This document shows positions 1 to 7,603 of a DNA stretch of 64,000 nucleotides, in pieces. Source of the stretch: Metabacillus arenae. GTDB lineage: Bacteria > Bacillota > Bacilli > Bacillales > Bacillaceae. The notes beneath the pieces are model-generated. The model saw only the letters and a list, made by a program, of their open reading frames with translations, was not told where the DNA came from and did not search any database. Both the position numbers and the translations under genes were made by a program. The stretch is taken from the NCBI RefSeq assembly GCF_014773385.1, contig NZ_JACXAI010000005.1:162548-226547 (forward strand). The letters run 5' to 3'. Each line of letters begins with the position of its first letter. The stretch's first letter is position 1.

Positions 1-52
1 TGCACCTTCTCTTAGTCGCTATCGATCTATTTTGAAAATAACCCGTTAAAAT

Positions 53-80
53 AAGTCCCTCCAATAGGAAGGGCTTTTTT
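53..80 (+). terminator. Rho-independent terminator at window edge
   Basis: A ten-base imperfect inverted repeat (53-62 against 66-75, loop AATA) is followed by a run of six T on the plus strand. It probably ends a gene lying to the left of the window. The first 50 bases show no recognisable coding sequence. Confidence 0.6.
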
Positions 81-81
81 C

Positions 82-240
82 TTAACTAGATTCAATCCAA
101 TGCTTATGGTAAACGGTTATGAGTGTTGCTTCTTCTTTATTCGTCATAAATCCACCTTCAACCAAAACAGAAGGGAAATGGTTAGATACGTTTGTCATGT
201 AGAGATTACCCTTTTTAACTCCACGGTTCGTTCTTTTGGT
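82..240 (-). pseudogene. C-terminal remnant of an N-acetylmuramoyl-L-alanine amidase (amidase_3)
   Basis: The minus-strand reading contains NRGVKKGNLY followed by PSVLVEGGFMTNKEEA. This matches the conserved end of amidase_3 (CwlD/LytC-type) catalytic domains, where RGVK...FYVLR precedes P-x-VLVE-x-GF-(L/M)-(S/T)-N-x-EE. Only the last 50 or so residues remain. The zinc-binding His/Glu residues near the N-terminus of such a domain are absent because the upstream frame is taken over by the neighbouring 132-residue ORF. I therefore read it as a truncated relic. The matching frame stays open to about 318, but nothing amidase-like is seen beyond 240. The identification is from memory of the motif, not from a search. 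Confidence 0.55.
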
Positions 241-244
241 TTTT

Positions 245-643
245 CTAATATATTTTTTTTCGGCGCCTCCTTGGCCTGTATGTTTCTTCTTCCTGATCAT
301 CTTCATATTTATAATCATGCTTATTAGATTCTTTTTTCTCCTTTTTTGGTTTGTTGTCTGTTTTTTCCGATTCTATCTTTTTCTTAAAATTTCGTACTGC
401 CGAATCGATCAATTTTTCTAGAGGTATCTTCTCGATAAGGGAACTGAAATTAAACTCAGTCTCAGCCGATGAGGTCTTCTCCGAGTCTTCTTTCCCTTCA
501 TCCTTTTCCTGATTTTCTAGTTTCTTTAACTCTTTTTGGATAAACCGCTTCCACTCCAAATCGCCCTCCTGTTTCGAAACTGTCGAAAGTGCTTCTTCAT
601 CTGCGGCCGGATTAGAATCAGTTTTCCTCTGAATATGATCCAT
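245..643 (-). CDS. Highly charged hypothetical protein, 132 aa
   Basis: Function not recognised. The ATG is preceded by a strong ribosome binding site (AAGGAGG, eight bases upstream). The protein is dominated by Lys, Glu and Asp, with an N-terminal Ser/Glu-rich part, a central stretch (about 65-90) that could form an amphipathic helix, then a Lys/Glu-rich linker and a tail that switches from acidic (DDQEEE) to basic (RPRRRRKK). There is no signal peptide or membrane segment. It looks largely disordered. It stands alone on the minus strand between the amidase remnant and the divergent small-protein genes. Other small charged proteins nearby suggest it may belong to the same accessory locus, but that is inference. 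Confidence 0.6.
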   Translation of the reverse strand: MDHIQRKTDSNPAADEEALSTVSKQEGDLEWKRFIQKELKKLENQEKDEGKEDSEKTSSAETEFNFSSLIEKIPLEKLIDSAVRNFKKKIESEKTDNKPKKEKKESNKHDYKYEDDQEEETYRPRRRRKKIY

Positions 644-813
644 TGATTGGGAACCTCCTTTTATATGTTTGATGACTCTTTATATGTTTATGTGAGTGAG
701 CGAATCTGGATTGGACTAAAGTGGAATTCACCGAATAATGGTCCATTACCTATATGATCTAGGGTATTTATTCATATACTGAACTATTCTTATAAGGTAG
801 GAGTGAAAGGAGA

Positions 814-1032
814 ATGAAAACAAGTAATATGGGTTTTAGGGATAAAACCTTATTCATTCTGGGAATGAGTTTATGCGGGGTGTTTGTTTTCGTACTTGTG
901 GTTGGCGTTATCGTTGCATTGTTTACATCTTGGTACGACAAGAAACGAACGGGAACGATTGATTCCATTCCGATGCAGGATGACGAGGTTGCGGCCACGT
1001 TGAAAGCCGAATCCGACGAGCAGAGGCTCTGA
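814..1032 (+). CDS. Small single-pass membrane protein, 72 aa
   Basis: Function not recognised. The ATG has a good binding site (AAAGGAG, five bases upstream). Residues about 9-38 form one long hydrophobic segment (LFILGMSLCGVFVFVLVVGV and onward), flanked by a short basic N-terminus and a cytoplasmic-looking RKR-type stop. The remaining 30 residues are acidic and soluble. It is the first gene of a short plus-strand group followed by a damaged ORF and a small helical protein, so it may be part of the accessory aromatic-acid locus. The reading frame after its stop continues open with coding-like sequence, which hints at local decay. Confidence 0.6.
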   Translation: MKTSNMGFRDKTLFILGMSLCGVFVFVLVVGVIVALFTSWYDKKRTGTIDSIPMQDDEVAATLKAESDEQRL

Positions 1033-1121
1033 AGCGATTCAGTTCATGATGAAGGGGCAGCAGGAAATGTAGACTCCATTCGAAAAGCAAACCGCATATT
1101 CACACAATTGCGTCTGGCTGG

Positions 1122-1280
1122 ATGCTCGATAACGAAAGCATCCCACGGCAACGTAGAATGATCTACAAACTTTGTGAAGCGTATCAACAGGTCGATCGTT
1201 TTTCAGGAAGCGGAATATTGCAAAGGTATGTTGAACGAGGAAAGGGAAAGAGTCGAGAATGGCTAAATGAAGTATCGTAA
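1122..1280 (+). pseudogene. Damaged small ORF (52 aa readable C-terminal part)
   Basis: From 1122 a frame reads 52 residues (MLDNESIPRQ... to ...EWLNEVS) and stops just before the next gene's ribosome binding site. The ATG has no Shine-Dalgarno. A second frame just upstream (about 1033-1120, in phase with the preceding gene after its stop) also reads coding-like sequence (NVDSIRKANRIFTQLRLAG). Joining the two needs one frameshift near 1115-1122, so the simplest reading is one small gene broken by a single indel, or a sequencing error. No family recognised. The readable part is basic and probably helical. Confidence 0.4.
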
Positions 1281-1293
1281 GGAGGTGAAGCAG

Positions 1294-1572
1294 TTGTCAA
1301 GGGAAAATCAAGAGTTTTCGAGAATTTTTCGCGAAATCAATCGCGGATTTAGATACTTTACTGCGAACTACACGACGGCGGTCAAAAACGGAGCAGACGT
1401 AACCCAGCAAGAAATTATTAAAGCCTTAGAAGATCGTGATCAACCCGTCGATATCGTTGCAGGAAAATTATTCGAAGCCGTAAAGAAGGGCGTACAATAT
1501 GCTGGTGAACAAATGGTCGACTCCGGAGTCGATATCGTCGAACAAATGAAAGCAAAATCGAGAAAAAAATAA
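1294..1572 (+). CDS. Small helical protein, 92 aa, paralogue of the 8905-9153 gene
   Basis: I chose a TTG start at 1294 because a perfect AAGGAGGTG lies six bases upstream; an in-frame ATG at 1267 has none. Function not recognised. The protein is hydrophilic and predicted helical. Its C-terminal half (NGADV...E...DQ...KLFEAVKKGVQYAGEQM, then SGVDIVEQMK and a basic tail) aligns with the protein encoded at 8905-9153, sharing NGA, D-x-Q, GV-x3-G-(E/Q)-x-M and SGV-(D/E). Two copies flank the ligase/chorismate genes, so the family is probably a structural or carrier partner in that locus. The SGVDIVE stretch superficially recalls an acyl-carrier site but sits at the wrong end of the protein. Confidence 0.7.
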   Translation: MSRENQEFSRIFREINRGFRYFTANYTTAVKNGADVTQQEIIKALEDRDQPVDIVAGKLFEAVKKGVQYAGEQMVDSGVDIVEQMKAKSRKK

Positions 1573-1690
1573 AGAAGCCTGTCAGCATATCATTTACTGC
1601 TGAGGCCTGCATATTCAAAAGCAATGGCTGACCTAAGGGATGCGTTTCTCCCTGTAAAGCCACCCATTGATCAGTTACTCCCTTAGAACC

Positions 1691-2284
1691 TTATTCTTCT
1701 TTGTTCGATTGCTCTTTCGCCATCCCTTGCTGTAAACGGTGTCCGATGATGCTTGGATGGAAATATTCGAGTATCTGAATCCCCGGTTTACTTCCAAAAT
1801 AAATGAAGTATCTTTTGTAAGGTACCTTTTTTTGCAAATTAGGAAAGTGTATCTTGATCGGCTGTTGAAAAAGATCGACCGTTTCCTCTTCGTTCATGAA
1901 TCCAGAATCGGCCACCTTTCGGAATGTACGCATTCCGAGTGAGCTGATCGCTTTTCCAATTCCCTCTTGTCGATGCGCAATTTTCTCGAACAAAGCGGGA
2001 GGTACATGCTTAGAATATACAAGCGCAATGTTGTGTGACACGACAAATCGACTTTTCTCGCCGATCAAAAGCGATTCTCGAATATAGTACGGACCTCCCG
2101 AGGATTCACCCATCAGGTTTGTATCCTCTTCACCTATCTGTTCTTGCCGGATCACTTGTACAATAATTTTTTCGTTCAACAGCATTTCCAGCAAATCCGT
2201 TGTCCGTCCATCCGTTACTAATAGAAAGTCGAATATCAATCCGTGTAAAACATCCGACCTCTTTCGCTCAAACTGTGAGTCTAT
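1691..2284 (-). CDS. Chorismate lyase-like protein (UbiC/DUF98 family), probable 4-hydroxybenzoate former
   Basis: Members of this fold cleave chorismate to 4-hydroxybenzoate and pyruvate. The 197-residue protein shows the family layout: LLVTDGRTTDLLEMLL with VRVxRQ-like IIVQVIRQEQ near residues 20-50, a central strand region, the GIGKA/LGMRTFRKV segment, and a terminal RYFIYFGSKPGIQILEYFHP, where the late Glu matches the conserved Glu of the family. TTG at 2284 is the start because GGAGGTGAG sits just upstream. A DAHP synthase gene lies immediately upstream and activating ligases follow in the same direction, which supports a chorismate-derived aromatic acid. Product identity is inferred; other DUF98 proteins may differ. 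Confidence 0.78.
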   Translation of the reverse strand: MDSQFERKRSDVLHGLIFDFLLVTDGRTTDLLEMLLNEKIIVQVIRQEQIGEEDTNLMGESSGGPYYIRESLLIGEKSRFVVSHNIALVYSKHVPPALFEKIAHRQEGIGKAISSLGMRTFRKVADSGFMNEEETVDLFQQPIKIHFPNLQKKVPYKRYFIYFGSKPGIQILEYFHPSIIGHRLQQGMAKEQSNKEE

Positions 2285-2343
2285 CAAACTCTCACCTCCA
2301 TTAGACAATAGTGCGCGACTCTCTTCGGGCAGTTACCTGAAAG

Positions 2344-3171
2344 TTAATGGTACAAACCGGAATCGCAGAGCCCCTTCCAGAACGCATAAAACTCATCTAT
2401 GTTGACTTGCTGCTTCGCGTCGGAGAGAGCGGCCGGAGGATTCGGGTGCACCTCAACCATAATCCCATCGGCGCCAGCGGCAAGCACTGCCTTTGCACAA
2501 GGCAGCAGAATATCTTTCCGCCCGGTAGAATGACTGACATCCACTAGCACTGGAAGATGGGTCTCCTGCTTTAAGATGGGAACAGCAGAAATATCAAGCG
2601 TATTGCGAGTCGCTTGCTCGAAAGTGCGTATACCACGTTCGATTAACATGACCCGGTTATTCCCTTGATGCAGAATATATTCTGCTGCGAGCATAAACTC
2701 CTTCAAAGTAGCGGAAAGGCCGCGTTTCAGTAGTATGGGCTTCTGCGTTTGTCCGACTGCTTTCAGCAGGTCAAAGTTATGCATGTTGCGCGCACCTATT
2801 TGAAAGATATCGATATAACGGGCGGCTGTATCGATTTGAGCGGGACTCATAATTTCGCTGACTGTCACCATTCCGATTTCATCCGCCACATCCTTCATAA
2901 TTTTTAATCCCTCTTCACCGAGCCCTTGAAAATCGTAAGGAGAAGTTCTCGGTTTGAACGCCCCGCCGCGTAAAACCGTTAAGCCAGCTTTCTTTAAAGC
3001 GGAAGCAACCGTTAAGAGCTGATCTCTCGATTCGATCGAGCAGGGACCTGCGATCAGCATATGCGAAGAACCACCGATCACTGCTTGCTTAATATTAATA
3101 ATCGTATCCTCGCTTTTATGGTGGCGGCTTACGAGAAGCAGTGATTTCTCTTGTTGCAATTTATCGTTCAT
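2344..3171 (-). CDS. 3-deoxy-D-arabino-heptulosonate 7-phosphate (DAHP) synthase, stand-alone
   Basis: Catalyses phosphoenolpyruvate plus erythrose 4-phosphate to DAHP, the entry to the shikimate pathway. Typical type I-beta motifs are present: AGPCSIES at about residue 40, [32 protein letters not shown], the [10 protein letters not shown] metal/phosphate region and [13 protein letters not shown]. The 275-residue protein is the catalytic barrel only. It lacks the N-terminal chorismate mutase domain of the Bacillus housekeeping enzyme AroA and any ferredoxin-like regulatory domain. That suggests it escapes feedback control and serves the adjacent chorismate-consuming gene 59 bases downstream. 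ATG at 3171 is preferred (AAAGGAA upstream); a TTG three codons earlier is too close to the binding site. Confidence 0.93.
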   Translation of the reverse strand: MNDKLQQEKSLLLVSRHHKSEDTIINIKQAVIGGSSHMLIAGPCSIESRDQLLTVASALKKAGLTVLRGGAFKPRTSPYDFQGLGEEGLKIMKDVADEIGMVTVSEIMSPAQIDTAARYIDIFQIGARNMHNFDLLKAVGQTQKPILLKRGLSATLKEFMLAAEYILHQGNNRVMLIERGIRTFEQATRNTLDISAVPILKQETHLPVLVDVSHSTGRKDILLPCAKAVLAAGADGIMVEVHPNPPAALSDAKQQVNIDEFYAFWKGLCDSGLYH

Positions 3172-3258
3172 GATGAACAATTCCTTTCTTTCAGTCTAAT
3201 TAATGGGAATCCTCCTAACCAATTATCGTTATGCTACCCGAATTCAATGGATCTATTT

Positions 3259-4494
3259 CTATGCGCCGTTACTTCGCTTTTTGATATATACAGGCTTTAT
3301 CGATGGAACGTTACTTATGAGATCGACACGATCGAGCAACGTAGTGATTTCAACTGTGACCGGCACTTGAAGTCGAGAAGATAATCGAGAACTGACATTT
3401 TCCTCCGACCATTTCCCGGAATCATGCGAATCTAGTAAAATGTGCAGCCCCTCTTCCTGCTCTAGCACTTTCCAAGCATCCGGAGCAGGAGACAACAAAT
3501 ATACGGCTTCCTGAATATCCATTGCATCTAGGACGATATTTCCGAAACGGATTCGATCCTTGCTTCTGCCGTAATGAACCAGCTTGGCTCCAGCCCGGCC
3601 GCAATCGCATAAACAGGGCTCTACAGAGATAATGTCTTCATTAAAGTATCGCAGCAGAGGAGAACCCTGATGGGAAAGCGTCGTGATTGCCGCAAACCCT
3701 CTTTCTCCATAAGCGACGGGGTTTGAACCGTCCTCACTCAGTACTTCTACGAAAAAATCTTGTTCTACGATATGCATTGTGCCATACTCGCACATTGTAG
3801 CGATATTGGCAGTTTCCGTCGAACCGTACATATTAAATACAGGCACGCTCCACAGCTTTTCTATATGCTCCCTGCGCTTGTCGCTCATTAATTCACCAGC
3901 AACGCATATGGCGCGCAGAGCCGGAAAGTCCTTGCTCGGCTCAGAACCGCCGAGACGAGCTGTTTCGGCCAGCAGTTCCATCTCACGCGGGAGTCCCGCC
4001 AACACCGTGACAGAAAGATTTTTCATCAGGCTTAACACTCTGGGGTAAGGGGTAACTACAGTACGTCCGCTTGCGGGAACGACCCCAGCTCCTGTCTGCC
4101 AAGCTGCATGCTGCATTAAGAATGCAGGCAGCGCCATTGCGTAAGGAAAGCGGATCAGCACCAGATCTTCAGACGTCAAACCCACACCGCATTCCATCAA
4201 TTGTCTTCCGCCATTCATCAAATCTTTTTGCGTAAACCAGGCAGCGGAGGGCTCCCCGGTCGTGCCGGTCGATTCGTGGTATTGAGCGATATCCTTCATA
4301 TCGACGGCGAGGTGACCGAAGATGCCGGCTTTCCGCAGATCTCCCTTTGTCGTTAACGGAAGTGTCTGGATGTGACTCAATTCAATGCCGTTTAAAGCAT
4401 AGTCCGATAATTTCCTCTTGTACAAAGGAGATTTTAGAATTCGCACATACATCTCCTGAAACTTTCGCGCCCTCTCTCTATCGATGTCACTCAT
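3259..4494 (-). CDS. AMP-forming ligase, PaaK (phenylacetate-CoA ligase) family, 411 aa
   Basis: Family enzymes form an acyl-adenylate from an aromatic acid and ATP and often pass it to CoA. Seen motifs: A3 loop ESTGTTGEPSAAWF (about 92-105), A5 MYGSTETAN (about 222-230), RYFNEDII followed by the Cys-rich CLCDCGRAG typical of PaaK proteins, and YGRSKDRIRFG with the C-terminal lid. In the lid the expected GKA-type catalytic lysine region reads SIKPVYIKKR, so the lysine is shifted by one place relative to its paralogue at 9958-11721. The two are close paralogues over their whole ligase parts. RBS GGAGGTG precedes the ATG. The next ligase gene ends 33 bases upstream, suggesting one transcript. 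Confidence 0.88.
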   Translation of the reverse strand: MSDIDRERARKFQEMYVRILKSPLYKRKLSDYALNGIELSHIQTLPLTTKGDLRKAGIFGHLAVDMKDIAQYHESTGTTGEPSAAWFTQKDLMNGGRQLMECGVGLTSEDLVLIRFPYAMALPAFLMQHAAWQTGAGVVPASGRTVVTPYPRVLSLMKNLSVTVLAGLPREMELLAETARLGGSEPSKDFPALRAICVAGELMSDKRREHIEKLWSVPVFNMYGSTETANIATMCEYGTMHIVEQDFFVEVLSEDGSNPVAYGERGFAAITTLSHQGSPLLRYFNEDIISVEPCLCDCGRAGAKLVHYGRSKDRIRFGNIVLDAMDIQEAVYLLSPAPDAWKVLEQEEGLHILLDSHDSGKWSEENVSSRLSSRLQVPVTVEITTLLDRVDLISNVPSIKPVYIKKRSNGA

Positions 4495-4527
4495 TAAGGC
4501 ACCTCCTCTCTCGTTTTTTGTTTATAG

Positions 4528-5871
4528 CTAATTGAATACTCTGGTCGCTTTGCCGAACGTACGAGGAATATCGTGTCTGATTACGACTTCGCAATGTATC
4601 CCAATCCGATCAGCCATATGCTTTTGAATTTTTGCCGCCAATTGCTCGTCACTTAGCTTTGTCCGAAACTTCTCGGCTTCGATTGTGAGTACTCCTTGAT
4701 CCATCTTAAGGTGATACCATAAACCTACTTCGGGAATCTCCATGAGAAAGTGCTCGATCAAGAATGGAGAATAGTCTTCGGTGCCCAAGCGCAGCATATG
4801 CTCCATTCGGCCTCTAAGCTGCATAACGTCCATTGTAATTCCGCAATCGCATTTGGATTTTTGTAAGTTGCCAAGATCCCCGGTCCGGTAGCGCACCATC
4901 GGCATTCCTTCACGCAGCAGCGTCGTCACAACGATTTCTCCCGTTCGACCGTACGGAAGCACTTCCTCCGAAACCGGATCAACGATTTCGACTTTCACAT
5001 GCCCTTCCATGACGTGATACCCTTTATGCTTACTGCATTCTACACCGACAACTCCGCACTCGGTTGAGCCGTAGAAGAACGAGACTTCGCATCCCCACCA
5101 CTTTTCCAGCCGTTCGCGGAAGGGGGAAGAGCATCCTTCGCCAGTAAGCCATATTTTCTTCAGGCGAATATCTTCCCCAATTTTTATACCAAACTTCTCG
5201 CCTTCTTCTGCTAAGAGTGCTGCGTAAGAAGGGGTTGTAGTAAGGACAGTGGCTTGAAATTCCTTCATTAATTCTAACGACTTATCGATAGGAGCCATGT
5301 AACCGCCTTTGCCAAGCGAAAGAACCATCGTACCAAACGCAAATTGAAATAATCGCTGAAATCCAAGGCCGGGCAGTGCAAATTCATAAGGCAGCGCAAT
5401 TGCCGCGACATCATCGTCCGACTCCTTAAACAGCTCCAAATACTTCGGCAGCAGATCGTATACATATTGATCAGCTAATGTGTAAGAGGTATATATTGGC
5501 TTACCCGATGTGCCGCTAGTAAGGTGAACTTGGCCTATTTCTTTCGAATCGACGCATAATATCTTTTCTTTATCACCTCTAATGACATCTTTCTTCAGCA
5601 TCGGTACGGAAGCTAATTGTTTTAAACTATCGATTTTAGGCACTGTGAAGCCTGCCTCTTTCAATGTCGAACGGTAGTATTCATTTCGGTTCCACACATG
5701 AGCAAGAGTGGCGTTAACAGCTTTTAACTGATAATCTTCTATTTTTTGATGAGGAAGTATTTCAATGGTTTTTCCTTCATCATCCAATTGCTTATAAAAT
5801 TCCTTGAATTGTTCTAGATGGGATGAATGTTCGTCAATGGAAACTGACATCTTATGAGTTTGAAACTTCAT
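4528..5871 (-). CDS. AMP-forming ligase, PaaK family, 447 aa
   Basis: A second aromatic-acid-type adenylating enzyme, clearly less similar to the other two ligases here. Motifs: A3 LTSGTSGKPIYTSYT (about 118-130), SFFYGSTECG A5 motif, MVRYRTGDLG A7 motif, and the CDCG pair. The lid ends in GKATRVFN with the expected catalytic lysine, and the length is normal for PaaK (about 430-450). It has an AAAGGAGG ribosome binding site. It is the most promoter-proximal gene of the minus-strand run ligase-ligase-DAHP synthase-chorismate lyase. The aromatic substrate is not fixed by sequence; 4-hydroxybenzoate is inferred from the neighbours. Confidence 0.9.
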   Translation of the reverse strand: MKFQTHKMSVSIDEHSSHLEQFKEFYKQLDDEGKTIEILPHQKIEDYQLKAVNATLAHVWNRNEYYRSTLKEAGFTVPKIDSLKQLASVPMLKKDVIRGDKEKILCVDSKEIGQVHLTSGTSGKPIYTSYTLADQYVYDLLPKYLELFKESDDDVAAIALPYEFALPGLGFQRLFQFAFGTMVLSLGKGGYMAPIDKSLELMKEFQATVLTTTPSYAALLAEEGEKFGIKIGEDIRLKKIWLTGEGCSSPFRERLEKWWGCEVSFFYGSTECGVVGVECSKHKGYHVMEGHVKVEIVDPVSEEVLPYGRTGEIVVTTLLREGMPMVRYRTGDLGNLQKSKCDCGITMDVMQLRGRMEHMLRLGTEDYSPFLIEHFLMEIPEVGLWYHLKMDQGVLTIEAEKFRTKLSDEQLAAKIQKHMADRIGIHCEVVIRHDIPRTFGKATRVFN

Positions 5872-6376
5872 CTAAATCCTCCTTTCCATGTATTCTTAAT
5901 AACGCGGCCTATACAGAATGTACCAATGGCCCTGAGATAGAGATAGGACAACATCTTACGACCACCTGAAGCCTAATATCGATTGTGGAGATCCCAACGG
6001 ACAACTATCATTGCGTCTCTTTGAAAATAAAGTTATAGAAATGTAAAGCCGTACAGAATCTGCGCAGGCGAAATCTCCTGCCATTTGTATCGGTTTCTAT
6101 AAAGGTCTCTTGTGATCTAGGATTCATAAAGATAGGATATACCGATAAATTCCCAGGATTTCACCTGCTTTGACCTTTTTATCAAGACCTTTAGGTTCCC
6201 GTCTTTCGCATTCGCCGAGCGAACACGTCACATAAAATTGATTAAATCACCTTCAAGAAGTAAAGAATGTGTGAGGGCACGGTCCTTGCAAAAAGGCGTA
6301 ACCATTCCCGCTCTATAAAGAGCTTTGCAGCCTCGGATATACTACGAATTGTTTCCTTAGATAGTTTTGATCAGCT
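5872..6376. other. Intergenic stretch, about 500 bp
   Basis: No ORF with coding character, RNA gene or clear repeat seen. It should contain the promoter of the minus-strand ligase operon, but no convincing sigma-A boxes stand out. Confidence 0.4.
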
Positions 6377-6520
6377 CTAATAATTTCTTGCTTCAATCTT
6401 TTTGCACTTTCTTATCTTTTTTGCTTTTATCTTTAACCTGCTTTTCTTCGATTTTTTTGCCAACTTCTCTTTTACTTTTTCTACTTTTTTCTCTTTTTTA
6501 TTTAGCTTTCTATCATTCAT
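6377..6520 (-). CDS. Lysine-rich 47-residue protein
   Basis: A short ORF with ATG at 6520 and an excellent ribosome binding site (AAGGAAGGAG, eight bases upstream). Of 47 residues, 19 are Lys and 4 are Arg, with one Cys near the end, so the protein is strongly cationic; it begins MNDRKLNKKEKKVEKVKEKL. The heptad-like first half could form a helix. No family recognised. It lies between the ligase operon and the divergent beta-propeller/TPR operon. It could bind a polyanion such as nucleic acid, or offer amines as acceptors for activated aryl groups. Both are speculation. AT-rich DNA favours Lys codons, but the binding site argues for real translation. Confidence 0.6.
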   Translation of the reverse strand: MNDRKLNKKEKKVEKVKEKLAKKSKKSRLKIKAKKIRKCKKIEARNY

Positions 6521-6585
6521 GTTCTCCACTCCTTCCTTTACTCTTTATGAAATGCAAGGAAAGTCAGACTTGATTCGGACAAAAA

Positions 6586-6604
6586 CACATTTTATTAAAA
6601 TGTG
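6586..6604. promoter_or_regulatory. Perfect 19-bp palindrome in divergent intergenic region
   Basis: CACATTTTA and its exact reverse complement flank a single T. It sits between the divergent starts of the Lys-rich gene (6520, minus) and the beta-propeller gene (6685, plus), where a repressor operator would be expected. No T-run follows, so it is less likely to be a terminator. Confidence 0.4.
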
Positions 6605-6684
6605 AGTATTCCATCTAAACCGTTCATATAAACCATACATATCGTAATTAGCACAAATGTTTATTTTAAGGAGGGGGTTAATCC

Positions 6685-7602
6685 GTGTTGTTATTCGGCT
6701 TGGAGAATGATCAAGACTTTCAATATCTGAATACACGTCTTCTAATAAGCTGTCCAGCCAGTGGTTCAGATCAGGGTGGATTATTTTTGTTAGACTTTAA
6801 AAATAACGCTTTGGAGAAGCTATACACCGGCAGTTGTTCGGGAATGACATTGGTTAAGGATCGATTATTCGTAACGTCCGACGATAATCAAATCATTACT
6901 ATGGACCAGAGATTCCAAGTCATCCAGAAAACGAAACACTTGAAACTCGATTTTCACGACATCGTTAAGTTTAATGATAATGTTGTTTTGGTTGTGGAAA
7001 CGGCGATTAATGCGATCGGATGCTATGAGACCGATACGTTCACCCGAATAGGGGAGATTCGATTCAATTCTGCGGACAAAGACGTTCATCATATTAATGA
7101 CATTTGGTTGGATGGTCGTACTTTATATGTTTCTATGTTTTCTCCCTATGGTAAATGGTATCTGGAGCCAATTCATAAAAACGGTGGGATTGTCGCGATT
7201 GATTTGACCGATTTTCATCCCCGTCAACACCTCGACATAGACCCGGCGAATCATGTCGTCGTAAAGAGTTTGTATATGCCTCATTCGATAATGGTGCATC
7301 AAAACAAACTATCTTATTGCGACTCTATGTCGTTCAGTGTCATAACCGGGGACGAAGCGCCAATTCAACTACCAGGTTTTACACGCGGACTTGCAATAAC
7401 GGACGATACGATCTTTATCGGTCAGAGCAGGATGCGGCATGTTTTACGAATCCCTCATGAGTTCTCGAATTGCTGCTTGGATGGCGGAATCTATGTCTAC
7501 AATCCCGAATTTAGAATCTCTCGATTTGTATCATTGCCAGCGCAACAAGTGTATCAGATTCTTGTTCTTGACCCGATTATTTCATTGGGAGGGGAAAATT
7601 GA
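6685..7602 (+). CDS. DUF4915/TIGR03032-like beta-propeller protein, 305 aa
   Basis: Function unknown. The sequence has repeating beta-strand blocks ending in turns such as GLFLLDFKNN, LFVTSDDNQI and GGIVAIDL. It also has motifs I associate with the DUF4915 group: HHINDIWLDG, the Ser-Pro-Tyr-Gly segment (MFSPYGKWY), LYMPHSIMVH, CDSMSF, GFTRGLAI and FIGQSR. No signal peptide, so it is cytoplasmic. The GTG start at 6685 has AAGGAGGGGG seven bases upstream. The TPR gene begins two bases after this gene's stop, so the two are translationally linked and their products may interact. Family assignment rests on motif memory and should be checked by profile search. Confidence 0.75.
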   Translation: MLLFGLENDQDFQYLNTRLLISCPASGSDQGGLFLLDFKNNALEKLYTGSCSGMTLVKDRLFVTSDDNQIITMDQRFQVIQKTKHLKLDFHDIVKFNDNVVLVVETAINAIGCYETDTFTRIGEIRFNSADKDVHHINDIWLDGRTLYVSMFSPYGKWYLEPIHKNGGIVAIDLTDFHPRQHLDIDPANHVVVKSLYMPHSIMVHQNKLSYCDSMSFSVITGDEAPIQLPGFTRGLAITDDTIFIGQSRMRHVLRIPHEFSNCCLDGGIYVYNPEFRISRFVSLPAQQVYQILVLDPIISLGGEN

Positions 7603-7603
7603 A

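Noticed and set aside
1294..1572. Small helical protein as an acyl carrier protein
   Set aside because: SGVDIVE resembles an ACP Ser site, but it is at the C-terminal end and the paralogue lacks the Asp before Ser; the ACP helix pattern is absent.
6367..6605. Two plus-strand ORFs rich in Phe and Leu
   Set aside because: They are the complement of the Lys-rich minus-strand gene and its AT-rich surroundings.
7439..7603. N-terminal extension of the TPR protein
   Set aside because: It would overlap the end of the beta-propeller gene by over 160 bases, while ATG 7604 has a strong binding site directly after the previous stop.
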